From an uncultured Bacteroidota bacterium (GTDB lineage Bacteria > Bacteroidota > Bacteroidia > Bacteroidales > SZUA-534): a DNA stretch of 9,874 bases. How positions within the stretch are numbered: position 1 is the first letter of the stretch; every line of letters starts with the position of its first letter. Shown here piece by piece: positions 1-5,817 of the stretch. Location: assembly GCA_937885735.1 (NCBI GenBank), contig CALABN010000127.1:1-9874 (forward strand), given 5' to 3'. The notes beneath the pieces were generated by a model. It was not told the DNA's origin, searched no databases, and was given only the letters and a program-made list of their open reading frames with translations. The position numbers and the translations under genes are program-made.

Positions 1-2
1 TA

Positions 3-194
3 ATGCTAGTCAACATGGCATTCGGCGATAAATACGCTACTATGCTTGATGGCGTTCAAACTTACGCTATCATTTCTGGTGTCTTTATTCTCCTCTATAA
101 CGGCAAAAGAGGATACAGTTCAAAATGGTTTAAAGTGGCATATTATTTGTATTATCCACTTCACATAGGTATAATTTCATTATTCTTTTTATAG
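3..194 (+). CDS. TraX family membrane protein, C-terminal fragment
   Basis: Only the last 63 residues are visible; the reading frame is open to the window edge, so the ATG at position 3 is probably internal. Two hydrophobic helices can be seen: one around residues 21-33 (AIISGVFILLYNG) and one at the very end (HIGIISLFFL). Between them lies YYLYYPLH, which resembles the conserved C-terminal segment of TraX-family proteins, multi-pass inner-membrane proteins. F-plasmid TraX acetylates pilin; chromosomal relatives have mostly unassigned roles. The stop codon overlaps the ribosome site of the thioredoxin gene 10 bases downstream, so the two are probably co-transcribed. Codons are A/T-rich, like the thioredoxin gene and unlike hppA. 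The family call rests on a short tail, so it is moderate. Confidence 0.6.
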   Translation: MLVNMAFGDKYATMLDGVQTYAIISGVFILLYNGKRGYSSKWFKVAYYLYYPLHIGIISLFFL

Positions 195-198
195 GAGG
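193..198 (+). promoter_or_regulatory. Strong Shine-Dalgarno site of the thioredoxin gene
   Basis: AGGAGG lies six bases before the ATG at 205 and overlaps the stop codon of the upstream gene (TAG, 192-194). It fixes the thioredoxin start and implies translational coupling. No other gene in the window has a comparable site. Bacteroidota rarely use one, so this sets the first 513 bases apart from the rest. Confidence 0.85.
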
Positions 199-204
199 CA
201 ACCT

Positions 205-513
205 ATGATTATCCATATTAAATCTTACGACGAATTCAAAGAATGTATTTCGTCATCATCTTGTTTTGTTGATTTCTACACTTCTTGGTGTGGACCTTGC
301 AAAATGCTCTCTCCAATTATTGAAGAGTTAGATGAAAACGGTTCATTCGGTGACATCAAAGTTTTAAAGATTGATGCTGAAGAATGTCCAGAAATTTCAA
401 GGGAATACAAAATCCAAGCTGTTCCAACATTGATGCTTTTTAAAGGCGGAGAAGTTGTGAAAACTGCTATGGGTTATATGAGTGATTCTGATTTATTAGA
501 ATTCATTAAATAA
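205..513 (+). CDS. trxA: Thioredoxin
   Basis: A cytosolic dithiol-disulfide oxidoreductase that reduces protein disulfides, normally recharged by thioredoxin reductase. The 102-residue product is a complete single thioredoxin domain of usual length. It has the active site WCGPC at residues 28-32, the buried Asp at 23 (VDFYTSW), the cis-proline loop AVPT with Pro74, and the GG turn at 81-82. There is no signal peptide, so it is cytoplasmic. An extra Cys61 sits after the central strand. The start is set by AGGAGG six bases upstream. It follows the TraX tail by 10 bases. Codon choice is A/T-rich, as in that tail and unlike hppA just downstream. Family identity is near certain; whether it is the main cellular thioredoxin is not shown. 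Confidence 0.95.
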   Translation: MIIHIKSYDEFKECISSSSCFVDFYTSWCGPCKMLSPIIEELDENGSFGDIKVLKIDAEECPEISREYKIQAVPTLMLFKGGEVVKTAMGYMSDSDLLEFIK

Positions 514-545
514 GAAGTGGCTTTGCGGCCATTTTCTTCAAGCAG
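514..545 (+). other. Abrupt junction: beheaded hppA coding sequence
   Basis: In the frame of hppA, the bases from 519 to the first ATG (546) translate as GFAAIFFKQ. Followed by MMK, this matches the end of the first transmembrane helix expected in membrane pyrophosphatases. The same frame has a stop (TAA, 507-509) inside the thioredoxin gene and no ATG, GTG or TTG between. The family-like coding signal therefore begins at about 514-519, directly after the thioredoxin stop at 513. The normal hppA start, its leader and its promoter are absent. Codon style changes at the same point. This is a breakpoint, either biological (deletion, insertion) or made by assembly. Confidence 0.75.
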
Positions 546-2651
546 ATGATGAAGCAAGACGAAGGCACTGACCTTATGAAAAAAATTGCCGCCCACGTAC
601 GCAAGGGCGCAATGGCTTACTTGAAGCAACAGTACAAGGTTGTGGGCATAGTATTTGTGATTCTTGCATTGTTGTTTGCCGTAATGTCCTTCTTCGACTT
701 GCAAAACGGTTGGGTTTGGTTTGCATTCCTGACTGGAGGTTTCTTCTCGGGTTTGGCAGGTTTCTTTGGAATGAAGACTGCCACTTACGCATCGGCACGA
801 ACAGCCAATGCAGCACGCAATTCGCTTAACAGCGGACTCAAGGTTGCGTTCCGTTCGGGTGCTGTAATGGGATTGGTTGTGGTTGGTTTGGCACTGCTCG
901 ATATTTCTGTGTGGTTCTTGGTGCTCAATCATTTCATACCGGTTGAGAATCACTTGGTTATAATTACAACAACTATGTTGACATTCGGTATGGGTGCTTC
1001 AACTCAAGCCCTGTTTGCCCGTGTCGGTGGTGGCATTTACACTAAAGCCGCCGACGTTGGTGCCGACTTGGGGGGCAAGACTGAATACAACATTCCTGAA
1101 GACGACCCTCGCAATCCTGCCACCATTGCCGACAATGTAGGTGACAATGTAGGTGACGTGGCTGGCATGGGAGCCGACCTTTACGAGTCGTATGCAGGTT
1201 CAATACTTGCCACAATGGCTCTTGGCGCTTCTGCATTTGCAACGTCGGCCGTTGAAGGCATGCAGCTGAAGGCTGTCCTTGCACCATCGTTGATTGCAGC
1301 CGTGGGCGTCGTTTTGTCAATTCTAGGAATATTTGTTGTCAAGACTAACGAAAACGCAGGAATGAAACAGCTTTTGTCTGCTTTGAGCAAAGGCACAAAT
1401 ACTGCCGCCGTGCTTATCGCTGTTGCAACATTTGTCATTTTGTGGGCACTTGGCATCGAAAACTGGTTGGGCATTTCCTTCTCTGTTGTTGTCGGACTTT
1501 TGGCTGGCGTCATTATCGGAAAATCGACAGAGTACTATACTTCGCAAAGTTACAAGCCAACCCAAAAGGTTGCCGAAAGTTCACAGACAGGCCCTGCAAC
1601 AGTCATCATTTCCGGATTGGGTCTTGGCATGATTTCCACTGCAATTCCTGTAGTTACAGTTGGTGTGGCTATCATCTTGGCTTATCTGTGCGCTAACGGG
1701 TTCAATGTTGAATTCACCGCTCAAAACCTTTCAATGGGACTATACGGCATAGGCATTGCCGCTGTCGGAATGCTGTCGACATTGGGCATCACACTTGCCA
1801 CTGACGCTTACGGACCTATTGCCGACAATGCTGGCGGAAATGCCGAAATGAGCGGCCTTGAACCTGAAGTACGTCGCCGCACCGATGCTCTTGATGCCCT
1901 TGGCAACACTACCGCCGCCACAGGCAAGGGTTTTGCCATCGGTTCTGCCGCTCTTACCGCCTTGGCTCTTCTTGCTTCGTATGTTGAAGAGATAAAGATA
2001 GCGTTGGTCCGTGTTGGTGAGAATCTTCCAAATGGAGTCGAGGCTGCAAAGGCTTCACTTATCGACTTTATGGAGGCTTACAATGTCAATTTGATGAACC
2101 CGATAGTGTTGGTTGGCGTGTTCATTGGTGCCATGATGGCATTCCTGTTCTGCGGATTTACAATGAACGCTGTTGGCCGCGCCGCACAGAAAATGGTTGA
2201 GGAGGTGCGTCGTCAGTTCCGTGAGATTACTGGCATTCTGGAAGGCAAAGCTGAACCTGACTATGCACGTTGTGTGGAAATATCAACAAAAGGCGCTCAG
2301 CATGAGATGTTGTTGCCTTCGTTGCTGGCTATCATAGTTCCTATAGTTGTAGGAGTCGTTCTTGGTGTCGGCGGAGTACTCGGGCTACTTATTGGCGGAC
2401 TTGGATGTGGCTTTGTGTTGGCTGTGTTCATGGCCAATGCAGGCGGCGCTTGGGACAATGCCAAAAAGTATGTCGAGGAAGGCAACTTTGGCGGCAAGGG
2501 TTCCGACTGCCACAAAGCAACAGTGGTTGGCGATACTGTTGGCGACCCGTTCAAAGACACTTCAGGTCCATCGCTTAACATATTGATTAAGTTGATGAGC
2601 ATGGTCTCAATTGTAATGGCTGGCCTGACAGCAACATTTACACTTCTGTAG
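546..2651 (+). CDS. hppA: Membrane-bound ion-translocating pyrophosphatase, 5'-truncated
   Basis: Couples hydrolysis of pyrophosphate to Na+ and/or H+ export across the inner membrane. The 701 residues carry the catalytic loops in order: DVGADLGGK at 170-178 with the acidic run EDDPRNP and DNVGDNVGD to 204; DAYGPIADNAGGNAEM at 420-435; and NAGGAWDNAKK at 631-641 with VGDTVGDPFKDTSGPSLN to 678. GNTTAATGKG at 453-462 has Ala and Gly at the two positions that mark the K+-dependent subfamily; K+-independent pumps have Lys and Thr there. Bacteroidota members studied are Na+ or Na+/H+ pumps, so that is the likely ion choice. Full-length relatives have about 30 more N-terminal residues forming helix 1. 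Here only its end is encoded, upstream of the ATG, with no usable start. The rest of the frame is intact. A strong terminator follows. Confidence 0.93.
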   Translation: MMKQDEGTDLMKKIAAHVRKGAMAYLKQQYKVVGIVFVILALLFAVMSFFDLQNGWVWFAFLTGGFFSGLAGFFGMKTATYASARTANAARNSLNSGLKVAFRSGAVMGLVVVGLALLDISVWFLVLNHFIPVENHLVIITTTMLTFGMGASTQALFARVGGGIYTKAADVGADLGGKTEYNIPEDDPRNPATIADNVGDNVGDVAGMGADLYESYAGSILATMALGASAFATSAVEGMQLKAVLAPSLIAAVGVVLSILGIFVVKTNENAGMKQLLSALSKGTNTAAVLIAVATFVILWALGIENWLGISFSVVVGLLAGVIIGKSTEYYTSQSYKPTQKVAESSQTGPATVIISGLGLGMISTAIPVVTVGVAIILAYLCANGFNVEFTAQNLSMGLYGIGIAAVGMLSTLGITLATDAYGPIADNAGGNAEMSGLEPEVRRRTDALDALGNTTAATGKGFAIGSAALTALALLASYVEEIKIALVRVGENLPNGVEAAKASLIDFMEAYNVNLMNPIVLVGVFIGAMMAFLFCGFTMNAVGRAAQKMVEEVRRQFREITGILEGKAEPDYARCVEISTKGAQHEMLLPSLLAIIVPIVVGVVLGVGGVLGLLIGGLGCGFVLAVFMANAGGAWDNAKKYVEEGNFGGKGSDCHKATVVGDTVGDPFKDTSGPSLNILIKLMSMVSIVMAGLTATFTLL

Positions 2652-2672
2652 ATTATCGCCTTTTCAAAATAC

Positions 2673-2705
2673 AAGGGCTGTCATCAAAAATGACAGCCTT
2701 TTTTT
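2673..2705 (+). terminator. Rho-independent terminator of hppA
   Basis: GGCTGTCA (2676-2683) pairs with TGACAGCC (2691-2698), extended by flanking A-T pairs, and runs into a tract of seven T. It starts 21 bases after the hppA stop. Confidence 0.92.
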
Positions 2706-2777
2706 GTGGTGAGCTAGCCACAAAGTGGCGGAATTCATGTGACAATTCGGATAAGGCTTCACATGATGTACAAGGTG
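2706..2777. other. Hairpin-rich non-coding gap between hppA and HU
   Basis: No gene is visible here. Two inverted repeats are: GCCAC-AAA-GTGGC at 2717-2729, and TCATGTGA (2735-2742) with TCACATGA (2759-2766) around a 16-base spacer. Neither is followed by a T-run, so they do not look like terminators. They may be remnants of intergenic repeats. Confidence 0.5.
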
Positions 2778-2823
2778 CAAAAACAACGCATCCCCATACA
2801 GCCGTGCCGTATGAGGATGCGTT
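2778..2823 (-). terminator. Second, larger hairpin downstream of HU
   Basis: AACGCATCC (2785-2793) pairs perfectly with GGATGCGTT (2815-2823). After one C/A mismatch the stem continues with CATAC (2795-2799) and GTATG (2809-2813). On the minus strand it is followed by GTTTTTGC. It can therefore act as a back-up terminator for HU transcripts that pass the first one; a dispersed palindromic repeat is the alternative. Confidence 0.6.
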
Positions 2824-2828
2824 ATAAA

Positions 2829-2855
2829 TAAAAAAGCCCTCAACTAGGAGGGCTT
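2829..2855 (-). terminator. Rho-independent terminator of the HU gene
   Basis: AAGCCCTC (2834-2841) pairs with GAGGGCTT (2848-2855) around a six-base loop. On the minus strand it is followed by a T-rich run (A-rich at 2829-2835 on the plus strand). It begins six bases beyond the HU stop codon. Confidence 0.92.
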
Positions 2856-2860
2856 CTTTA

Positions 2861-3133
2861 TTAATTTACTTTGTCAGACAAAGCCTTGCCTGCTTTAAAC
2901 TTAGCAACTTTCTTAGCTGCAATTTGAAGTTTAGCACCTGTACGTGGGTTCTTACCAGTTCTAGCAGCGCGTTCGCTAACTGAGAATGTACCAAAACCTA
3001 CCAATTGTACGCTGTCTTTCTTACCAAGAGCGTCTGCAACTGATGCTGTGAAAGCGTTCAAAGCCTTTTCTGAGTCGGCTTTTGTCAAGCCTGATTTTTC
3101 TGCCATTGCGGCAACTAGTTCTTGTTTGTTCAT
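2861..3133 (-). CDS. hup: HU-family nucleoid DNA-binding protein
   Basis: A 90-residue histone-like protein that binds DNA as a dimer without strong sequence preference and bends it. Length and pattern fit a canonical HU: an N-terminal helical dimerisation part (MNKQELVAAMAEKSGLTK), the GFGTF turn at 46-50, then the DNA-embracing arm with RAARTGKNPRTG at 55-66. The arm-tip proline (63) intercalates between base pairs. The body is rich in Lys and Ala and has no cysteine. The ATG at 3131-3133 gives the standard family N-terminus; no Shine-Dalgarno site is visible, as usual for the phylum. The gene is transcribed alone, convergent with hppA and divergent from hxpB, with two terminators in series behind it. 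A 15-bp palindrome lies 36 bases upstream of the start. HU versus the sister protein IHF cannot be fully separated by eye, but the HU motifs fit well. Confidence 0.96.
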   Translation of the reverse strand: MNKQELVAAMAEKSGLTKADSEKALNAFTASVADALGKKDSVQLVGFGTFSVSERAARTGKNPRTGAKLQIAAKKVAKFKAGKALSDKVN

Positions 3134-3439
3134 TACCGAGTGTTTTTAAGGTTCTATAACAAATTGATTAATGCTTAAAGCATTGTAAATATAAGGAAAG
3201 TTGTGTATTGTGCTAACATTTTATGCAAATAATCATCATTTTTTTTTAAAAAAATCGATTTTCAGGCGTTTTTGTGTCATTTTTTATGAAAAAAAACACT
3301 GTTGCTCTTTTCAAGTATAAAAAATGAAGCTGTTTCGCCGCCATTTTTTGATGTACATTTCTTTCTATGGATGACGCATATTATATATATGTGATGAACC
3401 GTTTGTGAATCAATTTGAATTACCATTTTCGCAAAAACG
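3134..3439. other. A/T-rich divergent intergenic region between HU and hxpB
   Basis: No convincing gene is present. The stretch is very A/T-rich, with a run of nine T followed by seven A around 3239-3254 and further A/T tracts near 3280-3298, a composition expected to give curved DNA. It holds the leader and candidate promoter of HU on the left. A 16-codon ATG frame at 3324-3374 is judged to be chance. Confidence 0.6.
3170..3216 (-). promoter_or_regulatory. Candidate HU promoter with palindromic operator
   Basis: AATGCTT (3170-3176) and AAGCATT (3178-3184) form a 15-bp palindrome with a one-base centre. Just upstream on the minus strand is TATATTTA (plus 3186-3193), one mismatch from the Bacteroidota -7 box TAnnTTTG. 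A weak TTAG (plus 3213-3216) lies 19 bases further, at -33 spacing. If the -7 box is used, the palindrome spans the transcription start, a usual place for a repressor site. The palindrome is directly seen; the promoter is inference. Confidence 0.35.
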
Positions 3440-3469
3440 TTTCTTTTTTATCGCGCTATTGTATTTTTG
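3440..3469 (+). promoter_or_regulatory. Promoter of the hxpB-mtgA operon
   Basis: TATTTTTG at 3462-3469 matches the Bacteroidota -7 consensus TAnnTTTG exactly. TTTC at 3440-3443 is one base off the -33 box TTTG, with an 18-base gap (consensus about 19-21). Transcription would start near 3476, giving a leader of about ten bases before the ATG at 3485. Confidence 0.6.
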
Positions 3470-3484
3470 CCACAAAAAACAACA

Positions 3485-4138
3485 ATGATACAAGCTGTAA
3501 TATTTGACATGGATGGGCTTTTGGTTGACTCGGAACCATTCTGGCGACAAGCCGAGCGGACGGTGTTCAACAGCAAGGGGCTTGGCTTAACTGAAGCCCA
3601 ATGCCGTACAACAACCGGAATGCGACTCGACGAAGTTGTGGCACATTGGAACAAACTTGTTCCTGGCCATATCGACAACGAGCAACAGGTTGTTGATGAA
3701 ATACTTGCAGAAGTGCACCGTTTGGTTTGCACGTATGGAGTGCCAATGCCTGGAGTTCATCAGGCAGCGCAGTTGTTCGCCTCTAAAGGGTGGACCATGG
3801 CGGTGGCTTCGGCTTCAACCATGTCGCTTATCGATGCCGTGCTCGACAAACTCGACGTACGCAAATATTTCAGCGTTGTGCAGTCGGCTGAACATGCCAA
3901 ATATGGCAAGCCACATCCTGAAGTGTTTCTCAACACAGCCGAGCGTCTGAATGTGAATCCGGAGAACTGCCTGGTGCTTGAAGATTCCGTTTTTGGAGTT
4001 ATTGCAGGCAAAGCCGCCCGCATGAAGGTTATTGCCGTTCCTGACAAGGAACTGGCCAGCAGGAAGGAATATGCCGTGGCCGATGCCGTGCTTCATTCGC
4101 TTGAGGAGATTGACGACAATTTGTTGTCTTCGTTATAA
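3485..4138 (+). CDS. hxpB: HAD-family sugar-phosphate phosphatase (HxpB/YniC type)
   Basis: A cytosolic phosphatase of the haloacid dehalogenase superfamily with the beta-phosphoglucomutase-like cap. E. coli HxpB (YniC) hydrolyses hexitol phosphates and 2-deoxyglucose-6-phosphate. The 217 residues show motif I FDMDG with nucleophile Asp8 and acid/base Asp10, the helical cap at about 15-80, motif II in VASAS (Ser109), Lys142 in the YGKPHPEVF segment, and the Mg2+ acidic pair in LEDSVFG (Glu166, Asp167). DSEPFW, LASAS-like motif II and AARMKVI resemble HxpB closely. The frame is open to a TTG at 3467, but that TTG lies inside the -7 promoter box, so the ATG at 3485 is preferred. The stop abuts the mtgA start with no gap, so the two genes form an operon. 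Exact substrate is inferred; phosphoglucomutase activity is a less likely alternative. Confidence 0.85.
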   Translation: MIQAVIFDMDGLLVDSEPFWRQAERTVFNSKGLGLTEAQCRTTTGMRLDEVVAHWNKLVPGHIDNEQQVVDEILAEVHRLVCTYGVPMPGVHQAAQLFASKGWTMAVASASTMSLIDAVLDKLDVRKYFSVVQSAEHAKYGKPHPEVFLNTAERLNVNPENCLVLEDSVFGVIAGKAARMKVIAVPDKELASRKEYAVADAVLHSLEEIDDNLLSSL

Positions 4139-4876
4139 ATGGCAAAACGGCTGCTGTCATCGGTGCGTGAACGTGTCAATGTCCCGAATCTGCTGAGAAG
4201 ATGCTGGTTTCTTTTCAAGATATTGGCATTCTGCTTTGTTGTGGTATCGGTTGGGATGGTTGTCTTCTACAGGTTTGCGCCTGTCCACATAACACCCTTG
4301 ATGGTGTCGCGCAGTGCCGAGGCGTTTTTTTCGGGAAACAAGCAATACGTCACACATAAGCAGTTTGTGCCTATTGAAGAGATTTCGCCCAATCTGGTCA
4401 GGGCCGTGATAGCATCTGAAGACAATACGTTTACAACCCATCATGGATTTTGCCTTGGCGAGATTAAGGCGGCCCTGAAGGACAGCAAAAACGGGAAGCG
4501 ACTGCGTGGCGGAAGCACCATATCGCAGCAATGTGCCAAGAATGTGTTCCTTCCTCATTCGCGCTCGTGGATTCGCAAGGGTCTTGAGGCTTATTTCACC
4601 GTCTTGATTGAACTTATTTGGGGCAAGGAGCGCATAATGGAGGTTTACCTGAATGTCATAGAGATGGGCAACGGCGTTTTTGGAGCGCAGGCTGCCGCCG
4701 AACAGTTTTTTCATACATCGGCAGACAAACTCACAAAACAGCAATCGGCCTTGATTGCCGCCTGTCTGCCAAATCCCCGCAGGTTTCATGCCGACAGGCC
4801 TTCAGCCTACATTCAGAAAAGGCAAAGGCACATTCTTGAACTCATGCCGAAAATACAAACGTTGGAGAAACATTGA
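4139..4876 (+). CDS. mtgA: Monofunctional peptidoglycan glycosyltransferase
   Basis: Polymerises lipid II into glycan strands at the outer face of the inner membrane; a GT51 enzyme without a transpeptidase domain. The 245 residues match the usual length (E. coli about 242). A short basic N-terminus is followed by one membrane anchor at about 22-44. The catalytic domain then shows EDNTFTTHHG at 94-103 with the catalytic Glu94, GGSTISQQ at 124-131 followed by KN, RKGLEAYFTVLIE, ERIMEVYLNVIEMGNGVFG at 164-182 with the second conserved Glu region, AAAEQFF, and LIAACLPNPRRF near the end. All GT51 motifs are intact. Its ATG directly follows the hxpB stop, so it is probably translated by coupling and driven by the hxpB promoter. 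A shared bidirectional terminator lies downstream. The functional link between the phosphatase and wall synthesis is not evident from sequence. Confidence 0.94.
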   Translation: MAKRLLSSVRERVNVPNLLRRCWFLFKILAFCFVVVSVGMVVFYRFAPVHITPLMVSRSAEAFFSGNKQYVTHKQFVPIEEISPNLVRAVIASEDNTFTTHHGFCLGEIKAALKDSKNGKRLRGGSTISQQCAKNVFLPHSRSWIRKGLEAYFTVLIELIWGKERIMEVYLNVIEMGNGVFGAQAAAEQFFHTSADKLTKQQSALIAACLPNPRRFHADRPSAYIQKRQRHILELMPKIQTLEKH

Positions 4877-4933
4877 TTCGTTTGTGGCATTTAATGCAGA
4901 AAATGTTGATTTAAATAATGCATCGACAATAAC

Positions 4934-4969
4934 AAAAAAGGCCGTCTTGAATCCAAGACAGCCTTTTGA
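4934..4969. terminator. Bidirectional terminator between mtgA and the convergent exported-protein gene
   Basis: GTCTTG (4944-4949) pairs with CAAGAC (4954-4959) around AATC. After one C/A mismatch, AAAAGGC (4936-4942) pairs with GCCTTTT (4961-4967). T-runs occur on both strands, the longer on the minus strand, so it can stop both convergent transcripts. Confidence 0.88.
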
Positions 4970-4986
4970 CTATTAATAAATGTGTA

Positions 4987-5568
4987 TTATTTGCAAGCCT
5001 TTGCAACACGAGCGCCGAATTCCTTGCCAGCTTTGGCGTAAGCCTCGCCTACACGGTCGGCAACAGAGAAGTCGTAGCCGCTAAATGTACGTCCCAATGC
5101 GTTTGTTATGGTAATGGTAGCCACTTCCTTGTTGGCTTCAGTGTCAACAACTTTCACTGTGACGTTGATTGATGCATCCTTGCGCATTACGCCAACGTTG
5201 TAGCCAGGCTCAAAGAAGTCGGTGTTTACGGTAATCTGATACTTGGTGTCGGCGTCGCTCACTTCCTTGGTTGAATATTTGGCAAACAACTCACAGAACT
5301 TGATAGGATAAACGTTTACCTTGTCGCTTTCCCAAGCTTCTTTCCACTTGTCGCCCTTGCCGGCTTCCTTTTCGTTGTTTTCCGAAACTTTCTTTTCGAT
5401 GTAGTCGGCTTCCGACATCTTGCCTACAGTCATGTTGTCGTAAGTGAACTTAATATTGAAACTTTGTTCCGACTTAAGGCATTTCAAGTCGCCTTTAACT
5501 GTAACTTTTTGTGCCGAAGCAAACAACACTGCACTTAAGCAAAGTGCCAATAATGATAACTTTTTCAT
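4987..5568 (-). CDS. Small exported protein of unknown function
   Basis: A 193-residue protein with a clear Sec signal peptide (MKKLSLLALCLSAVLFASA, cleavage probably before Gln20) and no lipobox, so periplasmic or outer-membrane associated. Mature features are a charged helical segment with KWKEAWESDKV around 74-84, then alternating hydrophobic strands from about 108 to 162 (YQITVNTDFFEPGYNVG, INVTVKVVDTE, VATITITN). It ends in a helix (VGEAYAKAGKEFGARVAKACK). Short-helix-plus-strand proteins with a 'G-Y-D' turn before a final helix recall CsgG/DUF4410-like periplasmic domains, but that is only a fold impression. Cys30, Cys92 and Cys192 could form a disulfide in the periplasm. The gene stands alone, with a terminator directly downstream and two palindromes 32-67 bases upstream. 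I do not recognise a named family. Confidence 0.88.
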   Translation of the reverse strand: MKKLSLLALCLSAVLFASAQKVTVKGDLKCLKSEQSFNIKFTYDNMTVGKMSEADYIEKKVSENNEKEAGKGDKWKEAWESDKVNVYPIKFCELFAKYSTKEVSDADTKYQITVNTDFFEPGYNVGVMRKDASINVTVKVVDTEANKEVATITITNALGRTFSGYDFSVADRVGEAYAKAGKEFGARVAKACK

Positions 5569-5600
5569 GTATTAAAAATTAAAGTATTAATAATAAGTGT

Positions 5601-5635
5601 AGAATGAGGTCATTCTTAAACAATTACAATTGTAA
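5601..5635. promoter_or_regulatory. Two palindromes upstream of the exported-protein gene
   Basis: AGAATGA-GG-TCATTCT (5601-5616) is a perfect 7-2-7 inverted repeat. Eight bases away, TTACAATTGTAA (5624-5635) is a perfect 12-bp palindrome. They lie 32-67 bases upstream of the minus-strand start at 5568, where an operator would be expected. The two-base loop of the first is too tight for a good RNA hairpin, so a dimeric DNA-binding site is the more natural reading. No clear TAnnTTTG box is seen beside them. Confidence 0.4.
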
Positions 5636-5648
5636 GAAAAAATAAATC

Positions 5649-5672
5649 AATTCACAATTCAGAATTCACAAT
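5649..5672. repeat. Short heptamer tandem repeat
   Basis: AATTCAC, AATTCAG, AATTCAC and a partial fourth unit (AAT) follow one another with a strict 7-base period. It is intergenic and too short and degenerate to be coding. Confidence 0.7.
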
Positions 5673-5697
5673 GGCTAAACTTCTCAACCTTTACACA

Positions 5698-5725
5698 ACG
5701 GACGCCGCACGCGACGTCCCTACAG
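5698..5725 (-). repeat. Palindromic repeat element, copy 1
   Basis: GGACGCCG (5700-5707) pairs with CGACGTCC (5712-5719) apart from one C/A mismatch, around CACG. On the minus strand the element begins CTGTAGGGACG. It is more G/C-rich than the A/T-rich gap around it. A related palindrome occurs at 6241-6268 on the other side of the MazG-like gene. The rest of the 5569-5817 gap holds no gene. Confidence 0.6.
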
Positions 5726-5817
5726 CGGAAAATTTCTAAATCTCTACACGATTCAACTTTAAACCTTCAACTTTACCAATAACTCAATTCCTCAACAATA
5801 CTATCGGAACTTAAAAC

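Noticed and set aside
474..953. 159-codon minus-strand open frame across the trxA-hppA junction
   Set aside because: It spans the breakpoint and is antisense to two genes with clear motifs; Cys/His/Ser-rich composition without a domain indicates a shadow.
546..2651. Reading hppA as a full-length gene with a natural short N-terminus
   Set aside because: Family-like residues continue upstream of the ATG into sequence with no start codon, so the short form is better explained by truncation than by a naturally shorter protein.
3324..3374. 16-codon plus-strand frame (MKLFRRHFLMYISFYG)
   Set aside because: Too short, with no ribosome site or good promoter box, and sitting in A/T-rich DNA where such frames are common by chance.
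4157..4789. 210-codon minus-strand open frame opposite mtgA
   Set aside because: Antisense to mtgA, which has all GT51 motifs. The antisense product shows no recognisable motif or plausible start context.
5649..5725. CRISPR array or phage attachment site in the repeat-rich gap
   Set aside because: The units are seven bases without spacers, and the palindrome occurs singly here; there is no leader, cas gene, integrase or tRNA nearby.
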